DNA of 25,619 bases from assembly GCA_038229595.1 (NCBI GenBank), contig JBBROH010000036.1:1-25619 (forward strand), given 5' to 3'. Each line of letters begins with the position of its first letter. Within the stretch, counting starts at the first letter, position 1. Made by a program: the position numbers and the translations under genes. The notes under the pieces were generated by a model. That model made no database searches. It had not been told where the DNA came from and worked only from the letters and a program-made list of their open reading frames with translations. The stretch comes from JBBROH01 sp038229595. GTDB lineage: Bacteria > Chloroflexota > Chloroflexia > QHBQ01. Shown here one piece after another: positions 1-7,406 of this stretch.

Positions 1-132
1 CTTGCTATCCTCCAGGCGAAGGAGATTGAGATTCAGGTGACAGAGGACGATAGCATCATCGTGCCAAAGCTAAGCACCGCCTACGAGACGAAGTACGCCC
101 AGCCCGCCCCCACCGCTGCTGCCGCGCAGTAA
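1..132 (+). CDS. C-terminal end of an unknown protein (5' end outside window)
   Basis: The open frame enters from the left edge in frame 1 and ends at a TAA at 130-132, giving the last 43 residues. The visible part is mixed acidic/hydrophobic (KEIEIQVTEDDSIIVPKL) and finishes in a low-complexity Ala/Pro tail (PAPTAAAAQ), typical of a disordered C-terminus. I do not recognise the family. No Rho-independent terminator is obvious between its stop and the promoter of the next gene at 211. The reading frame is open throughout and its codon use matches the neighbours, so it is probably real. Confidence 0.6.
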   Translation, partial: LAILQAKEIEIQVTEDDSIIVPKLSTAYETKYAQPAPTAAAAQ

Positions 133-210
133 CCCTGCCCCTCGCTAGCTCTCACCTCACCTGACCTCTGCCCATTGCCAAAGTAGTTAGATATTGGTCT
201 TAGCACACTA

Positions 211-239
211 TTGACTCTGGCCCAGTCTTGTTGTAAAAT
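211..239 (+). promoter_or_regulatory. Sigma-70-type promoter for the 325-5587 gene group
   Basis: TTGACT (211-216), a 17-bp spacer and TAAAAT (234-239) match the -35/-10 consensus at 5/6 positions each with ideal spacing. Transcription would start near 246 and leave a leader of about 80 nt before the ATG at 325. It is the only strong promoter seen upstream of the four co-directional genes. Confidence 0.7.
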
Positions 240-324
240 GGTGGCACTGTTCAAGAATTGTTGTAACGACGGCAAGCGTTCCTTAACGAGTGGTAGCCGC
301 TAGCAACGATAGGAGGTAGTCTGA

Positions 325-1011
325 ATGGGAGAGAGCCAGCCAGAAGGTCAGCCTCAACCAGCCGCCAACTACACGATCACTAACCTGGAGGCATTGCGGG
401 TGATCAGCGACCCCCTGCGCCAGCGGATCATTGAGAGCCTGACCAACGAACCGCGTACAGTCAAGCAGGTGGCCGCCAGCCTCGGCCTCAGCCTGACCAA
501 AATCTACTACCACATCAACCTGCTGGAAGAACACGGCCTGATCCGTGTGGTGGCGACCCGCCAGGTCTCTAACATCGTGGAGAAGCAGTACCAAGCTACC
601 GCCCACAAGTTCACCCTCGACCGTTCGCTGCTCACCTTCTCCGAAGGCGCAGACGATGCGATAGGCAGCTTCGTCTCCGAGGCGGTGGACAATATGAGGG
701 CGCAGATACGCGCCAGCCGCCAGACCGGGCTGATCGATCCGGCCAGAGACGCGCCCCGTTATCGTTCGCTGATCATGCTGGTCGGCACCAGCAAGTTGAG
801 TGCGGCGCGGGCCGACGAGTTCTACCAGCAGGTACAGTTGCTGGCCGAACAGTTCAGCGAGGCTGACTATGAGGCGGTCAGCGATGAGGCGCAACCCTAC
901 AGCATGATGATCGCCCTCTACCCGGCTCTGCCAGCCCAACCTGGCGAGGCGGGCGACGAAACTAGTTCACCAATCAACCAGGAGGTACCAGATGCAGGCA
1001 ACCATCCGTGA
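325..1011 (+). CDS. ArsR-like winged helix-turn-helix transcriptional regulator
   Basis: 228 aa. Residues about 20-85 form an ArsR/HTH_20-like winged helix: LRVISDPLRQRIIESL is the usual first helix pair, TVKQVAASLGLSLTKIYYHINLL the recognition helix region, and HGLIRVVATRQ the wing. The remaining 140 residues lack a recognised ligand domain and carry none of the Cys clusters of metal-sensing ArsR proteins. An AGGAGG Shine-Dalgarno lies about 9 nt before the ATG at 325. The end overlaps the next gene by 20 nt, so the regulator and the DUF885 protein are almost certainly co-transcribed and probably translationally coupled. It may control this peptidase operon, but no operator was identified. 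The helix-turn-helix assignment is firm; the ligand is unknown. Confidence 0.88.
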   Translation: MGESQPEGQPQPAANYTITNLEALRVISDPLRQRIIESLTNEPRTVKQVAASLGLSLTKIYYHINLLEEHGLIRVVATRQVSNIVEKQYQATAHKFTLDRSLLTFSEGADDAIGSFVSEAVDNMRAQIRASRQTGLIDPARDAPRYRSLIMLVGTSKLSAARADEFYQQVQLLAEQFSEADYEAVSDEAQPYSMMIALYPALPAQPGEAGDETSSPINQEVPDAGNHP

Positions 1012-2668
1012 CAACCAGGCAACAGTCACGCTCAACCAGATCGCCGCGCGTTACTTCAAGCTACTTTATCAGCAGAACCCCGCGCAGGCTACCATGCTGG
1101 GCATCCACGACTACGACGACCAGCTAGGCAGCCTGGACGAGCAGGATTTGCTAGCTACCGCCGCCCAGTTGCGCCCGCTACACGCGGCCCTCGGCGACCT
1201 CGACCAGAGCGGCTTCGACCTGCGCGAGCGCACCAACTACAAGCTGCTGCGCGCCCACATGGAGAGCAACCTGATTGTGATTGAGGAGGAGCAGCCCTGG
1301 CGTAATAGCCCCCAGTTCTACGTCGAAGTGGCGGTCTTCTCCGTCTTCATGCTCCTCAGCCGCGAGTTCGCCCCCCTGGAGGTGCGCCTAAAGCACGCCG
1401 CCAGCCGCACCCACCAGATACCCGCCTTGCTAGCTAGCGCAAGGACGCAGGTGCAAGACCCACCACAAGTCTACACCGAGATCGCCATTGAGACTGCTCA
1501 TGGGGGGCTGGCGATCTTCAGCCAACTGCTGCCCAGGCTGGCCGCCCAACTCGACCCCGCCCACGCCGCCCTGCGCGATGAGGTGATTGCTGCTAGCAAC
1601 GAGGCCGCCGCCGCCATCCAGGACTTCGCCGCCTGGTTGGCGAACGACCTGCTGCCCCGCTCCAATGGCAGCTTCCGCCTCGGCCATGACCGCTTCGTGC
1701 GGCGCGTCTTGCAGCGCGACCACATGAATGATGCGACCCCAGAGCAGGTGTTGGCGAGGGGCCACGCCATGTTCGATGAAACCCTGCGCCAGTTGGAGGA
1801 GGCAGCCGCTGCTATCGACCCCCAGAAGACCTGGGCCGAACTGATCGCCGAGGCTAGCCAGCAGCACCCCACCGCCACCGACCTGGTGCAGGCTTACGCC
1901 GACGAGACGCTGAAGCTACGCCAGTTCGTCGTAGAGCAGCAGCTTGTCACCATCCCGGCTGGCGAGACCCTCAATGTGGTGGAGACCCCCGCCTTCCTAC
2001 GGGCGATCATGCCATTCGCCGCTTACATGATGCCCGGCCCCTACGACACCAAGCAGGAGGGCGATTTCTGGGTCACACCGGTTGCCGCCAATGCCACCCC
2101 AGAGGCTGCCACGAGGCAACTGAGCGACCATTCCTGGTACAACATCCCTGCTATTGCCGCCCACGAGGGCTACCCCGGCCACCACCTGCAACTGATCTAC
2201 GCCAACAAGTACAGCGACGACATTCGCAATCAGGCGGGGATCAGCAGCCTCTTTGTCGAAGGCTGGGGCCTCTACACTGAGCAACTAATGCACGAGACAG
2301 GCTACTACAGCGACCCACACATGAGGCTGTTCCAACTGAAGGGCCAACTCTGGCGCGCCGCCCGCGTGATCATTGACGTGAGCCTGCACTGTGGCGAAAT
2401 GAGCGTAGAGGAGGCGGTCGCCTTCCTACACCAGAACGTCAAAATGTCAGAGCAGGGTGCGCTGGGTGAGGTGCGCCGCTATACCACCAGCCCCGGCCAG
2501 CCGATGAGCTATCTCTTTGGCAAGGCGATGATCCTCGACCTTCGTGAGGAAGTGCGCCAGCGTGAGGGCGCAGCCTTCAGCCTGCAAGCGTTCCATGACC
2601 GCCTGCTCAGTAGTGGCTCAATCCAGGTCAAGCTGATCCGCGAGGAGATGATGAGCAGCAGTGACTAA
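992..2668 (+). CDS. DUF885 family protein, probable zinc metallopeptidase
   Basis: 558 aa, the usual length for DUF885. The hallmark motif HEGYPGHH is at residues 391-398, followed about 25 residues later by VEGWGLYTE (422-430). In this family these supply the presumed metal-binding His residues and a Glu, so metal-dependent peptidase activity is inferred. No signal peptide or membrane segment is visible, so it should be cytoplasmic. The start at 992 is set by the AGGAGGT Shine-Dalgarno 5 nt upstream and overlaps the regulator gene by 20 nt. TldD follows 95 nt downstream and TldE after that, so three peptidase-type genes are clustered behind one regulator. The substrate is unknown. Confidence 0.88.
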   Translation: MQATIRDNQATVTLNQIAARYFKLLYQQNPAQATMLGIHDYDDQLGSLDEQDLLATAAQLRPLHAALGDLDQSGFDLRERTNYKLLRAHMESNLIVIEEEQPWRNSPQFYVEVAVFSVFMLLSREFAPLEVRLKHAASRTHQIPALLASARTQVQDPPQVYTEIAIETAHGGLAIFSQLLPRLAAQLDPAHAALRDEVIAASNEAAAAIQDFAAWLANDLLPRSNGSFRLGHDRFVRRVLQRDHMNDATPEQVLARGHAMFDETLRQLEEAAAAIDPQKTWAELIAEASQQHPTATDLVQAYADETLKLRQFVVEQQLVTIPAGETLNVVETPAFLRAIMPFAAYMMPGPYDTKQEGDFWVTPVAANATPEAATRQLSDHSWYNIPAIAAHEGYPGHHLQLIYANKYSDDIRNQAGISSLFVEGWGLYTEQLMHETGYYSDPHMRLFQLKGQLWRAARVIIDVSLHCGEMSVEEAVAFLHQNVKMSEQGALGEVRRYTTSPGQPMSYLFGKAMILDLREEVRQREGAAFSLQAFHDRLLSSGSIQVKLIREEMMSSSD

Positions 2669-2763
2669 CCAGCAGGCAGCAGCTAGCAGCGGCAAGGGGA
2701 CAGACGATGTTGACATCCAACTGCCCGCCGCCCACAACTATCAATACAAGTAAGGAGAACACC

Positions 2764-4209
2764 TTGAACCAACATATATCCGATGCGCTCAATCTGGCGG
2801 CGACCAGGGGCGCAAGTTACGCCGACATTCGCATCCTGGAGCGCAGCAGCGAGGCGATCCAGGTCAAGAACGGCACGGTTGAGGCCATGTCGCGCAGCGA
2901 AGATGAAGGCTTCGGCGTGCGCGTGCTGGTGGACGGAGCCTGGGGCTTCGCGGCCAGTTCGCGCCTCAGCAAGGAGGAGATCGACCGCGTGACCGCCCAG
3001 GCCGTGCAGATCGCCCGCGCCAGTGCCTCTACCGGCGGCAAAGAGGTGAACCTCGGCGCACCAGTGGTCAGCACTGGCTACTACAAGTCGCCGATCCAGC
3101 AAGACCCCTTCACCGTCCCCACCGAGCAGAAGCTCAACCTGCTGATGCTCGCTGACGAGTTGATGCGTAAGACCAGAGGGGTCGTGGTCGCCACCGGCCA
3201 GTACGACGGCATCCACACCCACAAACTGTTCGCCAGCAGCGAGGGCAGCGACCTTGAGCAAGACATCTACGAGGTCGGGGCAGGCATCGAGGCAACGGCG
3301 ATCAGCGAGAGCGGCGACGTGCAGGTGCGCTCCTACCCCAATAGCATGGGCGGCCAGTGGGGGACGCGGGGCTGGGAGTTGATCGAGAGCCTCAAGCTGC
3401 TGGACAACGCCGAGCGGGTTGGCAGCGAAGCGGTGCAGTTGCTCACCGCCAAACAATGCCCCGCCAAGCGCACCACCATCATCCTCTGCTCCGCCCAAAC
3501 TGCCTTGCAAATCCACGAGAGTTGCGGCCACCCCATCGAGCTTGACCGCGTGTACGGCCAGGAGGCCGCCTTCGCTGGTACTTCATTCCTGACCACCGAG
3601 AAGCTAGGCAACTTCCGCTACGGCTCAGAGATGGTCAACATCTTCGCCGACGCGACGGTAGAGGGCGGCCTGGGCAGTTTCGGTTGGGACGACGAGGGCG
3701 TACCAGCCCAGCGCACGCCGATCATAGATCGTGGCAAGCTGGTCGGCTACCTGACCAACCGCGAGACCGCCAGCGACCTCGGCATCACCTCTGGTGGGAC
3801 ATCGCGCGGCTACAGTTGGAACCACCTGCCGATCATCCGCATGACCAACATCAACCTTGAGCCGGGCGACTCTAGCCTGGAGCAGATGATCAGCGAGACC
3901 GAGGACGGCATCTACTTCGACCTCAACCGCAGTTGGAGCATTGACGACAAGCGGTACAACTTCCAGTTTGGTTGCGAGGCGGCCTGGGAGATCAAGAACG
4001 GCAAGCGCGGCGAGATGCTCCGCAATGCCACCTACACGGGCATCACCCCAGAGTTCTGGGGCAGCTTGGACGCAATCGCGGGCCGCGACGAGTGGATCGT
4101 CTGGGGGCTGCCCAACTGTGGCAAGGGCCAGCCGATGCAGATCGGCCACGTCGGTCATGGGGCCGCCCCGGCCCGCTTCCGCGACGTGCAGGTTGGCGTG
4201 CTGAAGTAA
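2764..4209 (+). CDS. tldD: TldD metalloprotease subunit
   Basis: 481 aa from a TTG start, identical in length to E. coli TldD. An ATG at 2707 in the same frame is possible, but the clear GGAG at 2754-2757 sits 6 nt before the TTG, and the protein then begins in the typical TldD way. TldD/TldE form a heteromeric zinc protease that cleaves unfolded or modified peptides, such as microcin B17 precursor and CcdA in E. coli. The HExxxH zinc motif is HESCGH at residues 251-256, and the third ligand Cys is in PNCGKGQ (Cys452). The motif holds an extra Cys where many homologues have GV or similar. TldE starts 28 nt after the stop. A perfect TTGACA at 2709 has no matching -10. Confidence 0.93.
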   Translation: MNQHISDALNLAATRGASYADIRILERSSEAIQVKNGTVEAMSRSEDEGFGVRVLVDGAWGFAASSRLSKEEIDRVTAQAVQIARASASTGGKEVNLGAPVVSTGYYKSPIQQDPFTVPTEQKLNLLMLADELMRKTRGVVVATGQYDGIHTHKLFASSEGSDLEQDIYEVGAGIEATAISESGDVQVRSYPNSMGGQWGTRGWELIESLKLLDNAERVGSEAVQLLTAKQCPAKRTTIILCSAQTALQIHESCGHPIELDRVYGQEAAFAGTSFLTTEKLGNFRYGSEMVNIFADATVEGGLGSFGWDDEGVPAQRTPIIDRGKLVGYLTNRETASDLGITSGGTSRGYSWNHLPIIRMTNINLEPGDSSLEQMISETEDGIYFDLNRSWSIDDKRYNFQFGCEAAWEIKNGKRGEMLRNATYTGITPEFWGSLDAIAGRDEWIVWGLPNCGKGQPMQIGHVGHGAAPARFRDVQVGVLK

Positions 4210-4237
4210 GCTAAGGCAAGATAAGGAGACATCTACT

Positions 4238-5587
4238 GTGCAAGGTAAGGAACAACTCAGCCGCATAGCGCAGGAAGCCCTCGGTTATGCGAAGGGCGCA
4301 GACCAGGCCGAGGTGCTGATCAATAGTGCCGAGAGCGCACTGACCCGCTTCGCCAACAACTACGTCCACCAGAACGTCGCCGAGCAGAACACCGGGGTCA
4401 GCTTGCGGGTGGTCGTCGGCAAGAAGATTGGGGTCGCCAGCAGCAACGACCTATCTAGCGAAGGCTTGAAGAAGGTCGCCGCCAACGCCCTGGAGATCGC
4501 CCGCTTCCAGTTGGAGAACGAGGATTTCGTTAGCCTGCCCAGCCCAGTCAGCGAGCAGCCGCAGGATGCGATGCGCGGCTACATCGAAGCCACCGCCAAC
4601 GCCAGCCCAGAGATGCGCGCCGCCGCCGTCGCCACCATCTGCAAGAAGGCCGCCGAGAACAACCTGGTCGCCAGCGGCGCGTTCAGCACCGAGGGCTACG
4701 AGATCGCCATCGCCAACTCGCTGGGGGTGGCTGCCTATATGCCCTATACCGCCGCCAACATCCTCACCGTGGTGATGGGCGACGATAGCTCCGGCTATGC
4801 CGACTTCACCGCCAGCGACGTGCGCCAGATCAACGCCGAAGCGGTAGGTGACGAGGCAGTGAGCAAGGCGGTACGCAGTCGCGGCCCGCAGGTGATCGAG
4901 GCGGGTGAGTACGACGTGATCCTTGAACCCTACGCCGTCGCCGACATAATCGAGTACATGAGTTACGTCGGCTTCAGCGGCCTTGCCCTGCAAGAGGGGC
5001 GCAGCTTCATGCGGATCGGCGAGAAGATCACTGGCGACAACATCACCCTGCTGGACGACGGTCTCAGCCCAGAGACGCTGCAAATCCCCTACGACTTTGA
5101 GGGTATGCCACGCCAGCTATTCACCCTGATCGAGAACGGGGTCGCTCGTGGGGTCGCCTACGACAGCTACACCGCCAACAAGGAGGGCAAGCCAGCGATG
5201 AACAACGGCCACGCCCTGCCTGCCCCCAATACCTTCGGGCCAATGCCGCTCAATCTAGCCCTCAAAGCGGGTACGGCTAGTAGCCAGGAGATGATCGCGG
5301 GCATCAAGCGCGGCCTCTACATTACCCGCTTCCACTACATGAACATCGTGCAGCCGGTGCCGCCAATGCTGACTGGCATGACCCGCGACGGCACCTTCAT
5401 GATCGAGGATGGGCAGATCACCTACCCCGTCCGCAACCTGCGCTTCACCCAGGACGCGCTGGCTGCCCTCGCCCACGCCGAGATGATCGGCAAGGAGCGC
5501 AAGCTACAAAAGGGCTTCCTCGGTGGCACGCTCGTTCCTGCTCTGCTGATCCGCGGCTTCAACTTTACTGGGGTAACCAAGTTCTAG
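4238..5587 (+). CDS. tldE: TldE/PmbA, partner subunit of TldD
   Basis: 449 aa, close to the 450 aa of E. coli TldE/PmbA. It shares the TldD/PmbA fold (AESALTRFANNYVHQNVAEQN near the N-terminus, TGDNITLLDDG in the middle, GGTLVPALLIRGFNF near the end) but lacks the HExxxH motif. It is therefore the non-catalytic partner that shapes the TldD/E chamber. The GTG start is supported by AAGGAG at 4223-4228, 9 nt upstream. It is co-transcribed with tldD. No good Rho-independent terminator follows; a GC-rich imperfect hairpin near 5628-5660 has no T-run. Confidence 0.92.
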   Translation: MQGKEQLSRIAQEALGYAKGADQAEVLINSAESALTRFANNYVHQNVAEQNTGVSLRVVVGKKIGVASSNDLSSEGLKKVAANALEIARFQLENEDFVSLPSPVSEQPQDAMRGYIEATANASPEMRAAAVATICKKAAENNLVASGAFSTEGYEIAIANSLGVAAYMPYTAANILTVVMGDDSSGYADFTASDVRQINAEAVGDEAVSKAVRSRGPQVIEAGEYDVILEPYAVADIIEYMSYVGFSGLALQEGRSFMRIGEKITGDNITLLDDGLSPETLQIPYDFEGMPRQLFTLIENGVARGVAYDSYTANKEGKPAMNNGHALPAPNTFGPMPLNLALKAGTASSQEMIAGIKRGLYITRFHYMNIVQPVPPMLTGMTRDGTFMIEDGQITYPVRNLRFTQDALAALAHAEMIGKERKLQKGFLGGTLVPALLIRGFNFTGVTKF

Positions 5588-5738
5588 GGTCAATCACGGC
5601 TAGCAACGGCTCAGGTTGTCGCTGTGTGCGCTGGGGGCAGTCGGCCAGTGGATTGCCCCAGGGCGACAAACTTACCACAACCTTACCAACTTCTACACTT
5701 CCGCCCAGCGATATGCTGACCAGGCTCACCTGCTCCTC

Positions 5739-5767
5739 TTGCACCCACCTACGTTTAGTGGTACAAT
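5739..5767 (+). promoter_or_regulatory. Promoter of the BlaI-type repressor gene
   Basis: TTGCAC (5739-5744), a 17-bp spacer and TACAAT (5762-5767). The expected transcription start is near 5774, which places the dyad at 5762-5775 over the -10 box and start site. Confidence 0.65.
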
Positions 5768-5775
5768 GTTTTGTA
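5762..5775. promoter_or_regulatory. Candidate BlaI/MecI-type operator
   Basis: TACAA-tgtt-TTGTA is a perfect 5-bp inverted repeat with a 4-bp centre. The TACA/TGTA half-sites match the known recognition core of BlaI, MecI and CopY repressors. It overlaps the -10 box of the gene encoding a BlaI/MecI-type protein, the expected position for autorepression. The binding itself is inferred. Confidence 0.55.
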
Positions 5776-5895
5776 GGAGGCAGTGGTCTGGCAGTTGACT
5801 TTCTGGCAGCCTGCTTGCCGCTGAGGCCCAGGGGAGTGGCGGTGCTAGCGCAGCGAAGCTGGCCGCAGTGACATGAACATAGAAGGGGGTACTGG

Positions 5896-6330
5896 ATGGC
5901 TACGGCATCGGAAATGAAGTTCAAGTTCAACCCGGCAAAGGATGGCATCACTAAAGTGCTTGGCCCGCTCGAAGCGGAGATCATGCAGGTCGTCTGGCAA
6001 CACAACCAGGCTACCGTCAGCGACGTACACAAGGTCCTGCAGCAACGCCGCGAGATCGCCTATACCACAGTAATGACGACGATGAGCCGCCTGTTCACCA
6101 AAAAGATTCTCAAGCGCAACAAACTCGGCCTCAGCTACCTCTACTCCCCGATCATGCCCCAGGAGGAGTTTGTCAACAGCATAGTCAAGAGCCTGCTCGA
6201 TAGCCTGTTTGAGGAGTTCGGCGAACCCGCCTTCAAGTACATCGTCAGCTACATTGCGGCCAGCGACGATAACCACCTCAGCCAATTGGACAGCGCGATC
6301 CGCAGTCGCCGCACCGTTACTGCAAGCTGA
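5896..6330 (+). CDS. BlaI/MecI/CopY family transcriptional repressor
   Basis: 144 aa. Residues 21-85 form the family's winged helix (LGPLEAEIMQVVW, then AYTTVMTTMSRLFTKKILKR), and residues about 88-125 form the helical dimerisation tail. Family members repress beta-lactamase, copper or cell-envelope genes and are usually inactivated by a BlaR1/MecR1 membrane protease. No such sensor gene lies next to it, so the inducing signal is not visible here. The start is supported by AAGGGGG about 8 nt before the ATG. It is monocistronic: it has its own promoter and is closed by the terminator at 6362. The 25 residues before the winged helix are slightly longer than in BlaI. Confidence 0.9.
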   Translation: MATASEMKFKFNPAKDGITKVLGPLEAEIMQVVWQHNQATVSDVHKVLQQRREIAYTTVMTTMSRLFTKKILKRNKLGLSYLYSPIMPQEEFVNSIVKSLLDSLFEEFGEPAFKYIVSYIAASDDNHLSQLDSAIRSRRTVTAS

Positions 6331-6361
6331 GCGACTGGGCAAGCCAACAACGAAAAACAGA

Positions 6362-6397
6362 GGGCGGACGCAAACCTCTTGCGCCCGCCCCCTTTTT
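6362..6397 (+). terminator. Rho-independent terminator after the BlaI-type gene
   Basis: A 12-bp stem with one A/C mismatch (6362-6373 with 6379-6390) and a 5-nt loop is followed by CCTTTTT. It is one of the clearest terminators in the window. Confidence 0.85.
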
Positions 6398-6407
6398 GCT
6401 CTATACT
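6379..6407 (+). promoter_or_regulatory. Promoter of the 97-aa gene, overlapping the terminator
   Basis: TTGCGC (6379-6384), a 17-bp spacer and TATACT (6402-6407). The -35 box lies inside the right arm of the preceding terminator stem, so termination and initiation signals share bases. The leader to the ATG at 6439 is about 25 nt. Confidence 0.55.
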
Positions 6408-6438
6408 AGCTTATCACGGCAAGGAGGTTTGCAGCGCG

Positions 6439-6732
6439 ATGATCAACTACAGCGGCACTGGACGGGTGGACTACGAGGACGTACTGCGGGCTATCGGCCA
6501 CTTCATTGACGAACACAACTTCAAAGAGGTCTGCATCATCGAACTGGAAGAAGGCATCTTGGTACGCGGGCTGGTCTACACCGCCAACCGCTCTGGCTTC
6601 CGCACGATCAGTGAAGCCTACCTCTTTACCAACGAAGACATCGACCGCATTCTCGAAGAAGCCTACAAGCGGCGCACCAGCGGCAAGAAGGCCGAGAACA
6701 TCGCCCCCAAGAAGGGGCTGATGGGCCGCTGA
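6439..6732 (+). CDS. Conserved-looking small protein of unknown function (97 aa)
   Basis: 97 aa from the ATG at 6439, chosen over an in-frame start at 6379 because AAGGAGG at 6421-6427 lies 11 nt upstream and the earlier start would precede the expected transcript. It is cytoplasmic, with no signal peptide or membrane segment. The sequence alternates amphipathic helices (DYEDVLRAIGHFIDEH, NEDIDRILEEAYKRR) and beta strands (EVCIIELEEGILVRGLVYT) and ends in a basic tail (KKAENIAPKKG), suggesting a compact alpha/beta fold with a nucleic-acid- or membrane-facing tail. I do not recognise the family. No terminator is seen before the next promoter at 6761. Confidence 0.8.
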   Translation: MINYSGTGRVDYEDVLRAIGHFIDEHNFKEVCIIELEEGILVRGLVYTANRSGFRTISEAYLFTNEDIDRILEEAYKRRTSGKKAENIAPKKGLMGR

Positions 6733-6760
6733 ACCCTGCGCCAGTTGTGGCCCAGAGCTA

Positions 6761-6790
6761 TTGCAGTGGGCGGCAGTGGGCTGGTATAAT
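6761..6790 (+). promoter_or_regulatory. Promoter of the peptidyl-prolyl isomerase gene
   Basis: TTGCAG (6761-6766), an 18-bp spacer and a perfect TATAAT (6785-6790). Transcription would start near 6797, so the in-frame GTG at 6802 would be almost at the 5' end. The Shine-Dalgarno-led ATG at 6835 is the better start. Confidence 0.7.
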
Positions 6791-6834
6791 GCCCGCGAAC
6801 AGTGAATAGCAATCATCAAGGAGAAACCTGGCAG

Positions 6835-7260
6835 ATGGCAAAAATCGTAACGATCACTACCAAGAAGGGGAAAATCGTCGCCGAGCTTTACCCCGATATC
6901 GCCCCCAGTACCGTCGCTAACTTCGAGCAGAAGGCTAACTCTGGTGCCTATGATGGTACCAAGTGGCACCGAGTTGAGGGCTGGGTAGTGCAGGGCGGCG
7001 ATCCGCTCGGCACCGGTACGGGCGGCGGCACTATGCCCTCCGAATACAACGACCGCGACTTCAAGACCGGCGCACTAGGCATAGCACGGGGCGGCGACAA
7101 GGCGATCAACAACGCCAGTCAGTTCTTCATCCTCAAGAAGGACTCGCCGCACCTCAACAACGAGTACACCCTTTTCGGCCAGGTGACGGGCGGCCAGAAC
7201 GTCGTCACCATGCTGACCACCTCCGACCGAATGCAGACCGTGCGCGTCGAAGACAAGTAG
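6835..7260 (+). CDS. Cyclophilin-type peptidyl-prolyl cis-trans isomerase
   Basis: 141 aa single-domain cyclophilin that catalyses cis-trans isomerisation of Xaa-Pro bonds during folding. Family landmarks are intact: WHRV at residues 44-47 with the catalytic Arg46, VQGGDP at 52-57, GTGTGGG at 59-65, and NASQFFI at 93-99 lining the proline pocket. It has no signal peptide, so it should be cytoplasmic. It is shorter than eukaryotic cyclophilin A (about 165 aa) but normal for compact bacterial and archaeal forms. The start is set by AAGGAG at 6818-6823. It has its own promoter and the terminator at 7285. Confidence 0.94.
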   Translation: MAKIVTITTKKGKIVAELYPDIAPSTVANFEQKANSGAYDGTKWHRVEGWVVQGGDPLGTGTGGGTMPSEYNDRDFKTGALGIARGGDKAINNASQFFILKKDSPHLNNEYTLFGQVTGGQNVVTMLTTSDRMQTVRVEDK

Positions 7261-7284
7261 GCGGCCAGCGTTACCCGGCAGAGC

Positions 7285-7319
7285 AGGGGCGTACTGTGCT
7301 AGTGCGCCTCTTTCGTTTT
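7285..7319 (+). terminator. Rho-independent terminator after the isomerase gene
   Basis: An 11-bp stem with two G-U pairs (7285-7295 with 7301-7311) and a 5-nt loop is followed by TTCGTTTT. Confidence 0.75.
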
Positions 7320-7332
7320 GGCCCCCAGCTAT

Positions 7333-7361
7333 TGACATTACTAGTTCATCCGTGCTATAAT
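7333..7361 (+). promoter_or_regulatory. Perfect consensus sigma-70 promoter of the 113-aa gene
   Basis: TTGACA (7333-7338), a 17-bp spacer and TATAAT (7356-7361): 12/12 consensus bases at ideal spacing, the strongest promoter in the window. The expected start is near 7368, the first base of the LexA-like box. A promoter this strong is expected to need repression. Confidence 0.9.
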
Positions 7362-7367
7362 CTCCTT

Positions 7368-7381
7368 AGAACGTGCGTTCG
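7368..7381. promoter_or_regulatory. Candidate LexA operator (SOS box)
   Basis: The core GAAC-GTGC-GTTC at 7369-7380 agrees with the Bacillus/actinobacterial LexA consensus CGAAC-RNRY-GTTCG at 13 of 14 positions; only the first base differs. It lies at about +1 to +14 of the perfect promoter, where a bound repressor would block initiation. Reading the window by eye I found no other GAAC-N4-GTTC. Function is inferred. Confidence 0.65.
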
Positions 7382-7406
7382 CGCAACTGAGGGAGGGAGA
7401 TCGGCT

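Larger units (their letters stand above)
5588..5895 (+). other. Intergenic region between tldE and the BlaI-type gene
   Basis: 308 bp without a supportable gene. The first half shows only a GC-rich imperfect hairpin (about 5628-5660) lacking a T-run. The second half holds the promoter at 5739-5767 and the dyad at 5762-5775. A leader of about 120 nt precedes the start codon at 5896. Short open frames here lack ribosome binding sites and coding character. Confidence 0.6.

Noticed and set aside
2709..2714. A perfect TTGACA as a promoter for tldD
   Set aside because: At 16-19 bp spacing there is no hexamer resembling TATAAT, so it was not called as a promoter.
5628..5660. A hairpin after tldE as a terminator
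   Set aside because: The stem is imperfect and no T-tract follows.
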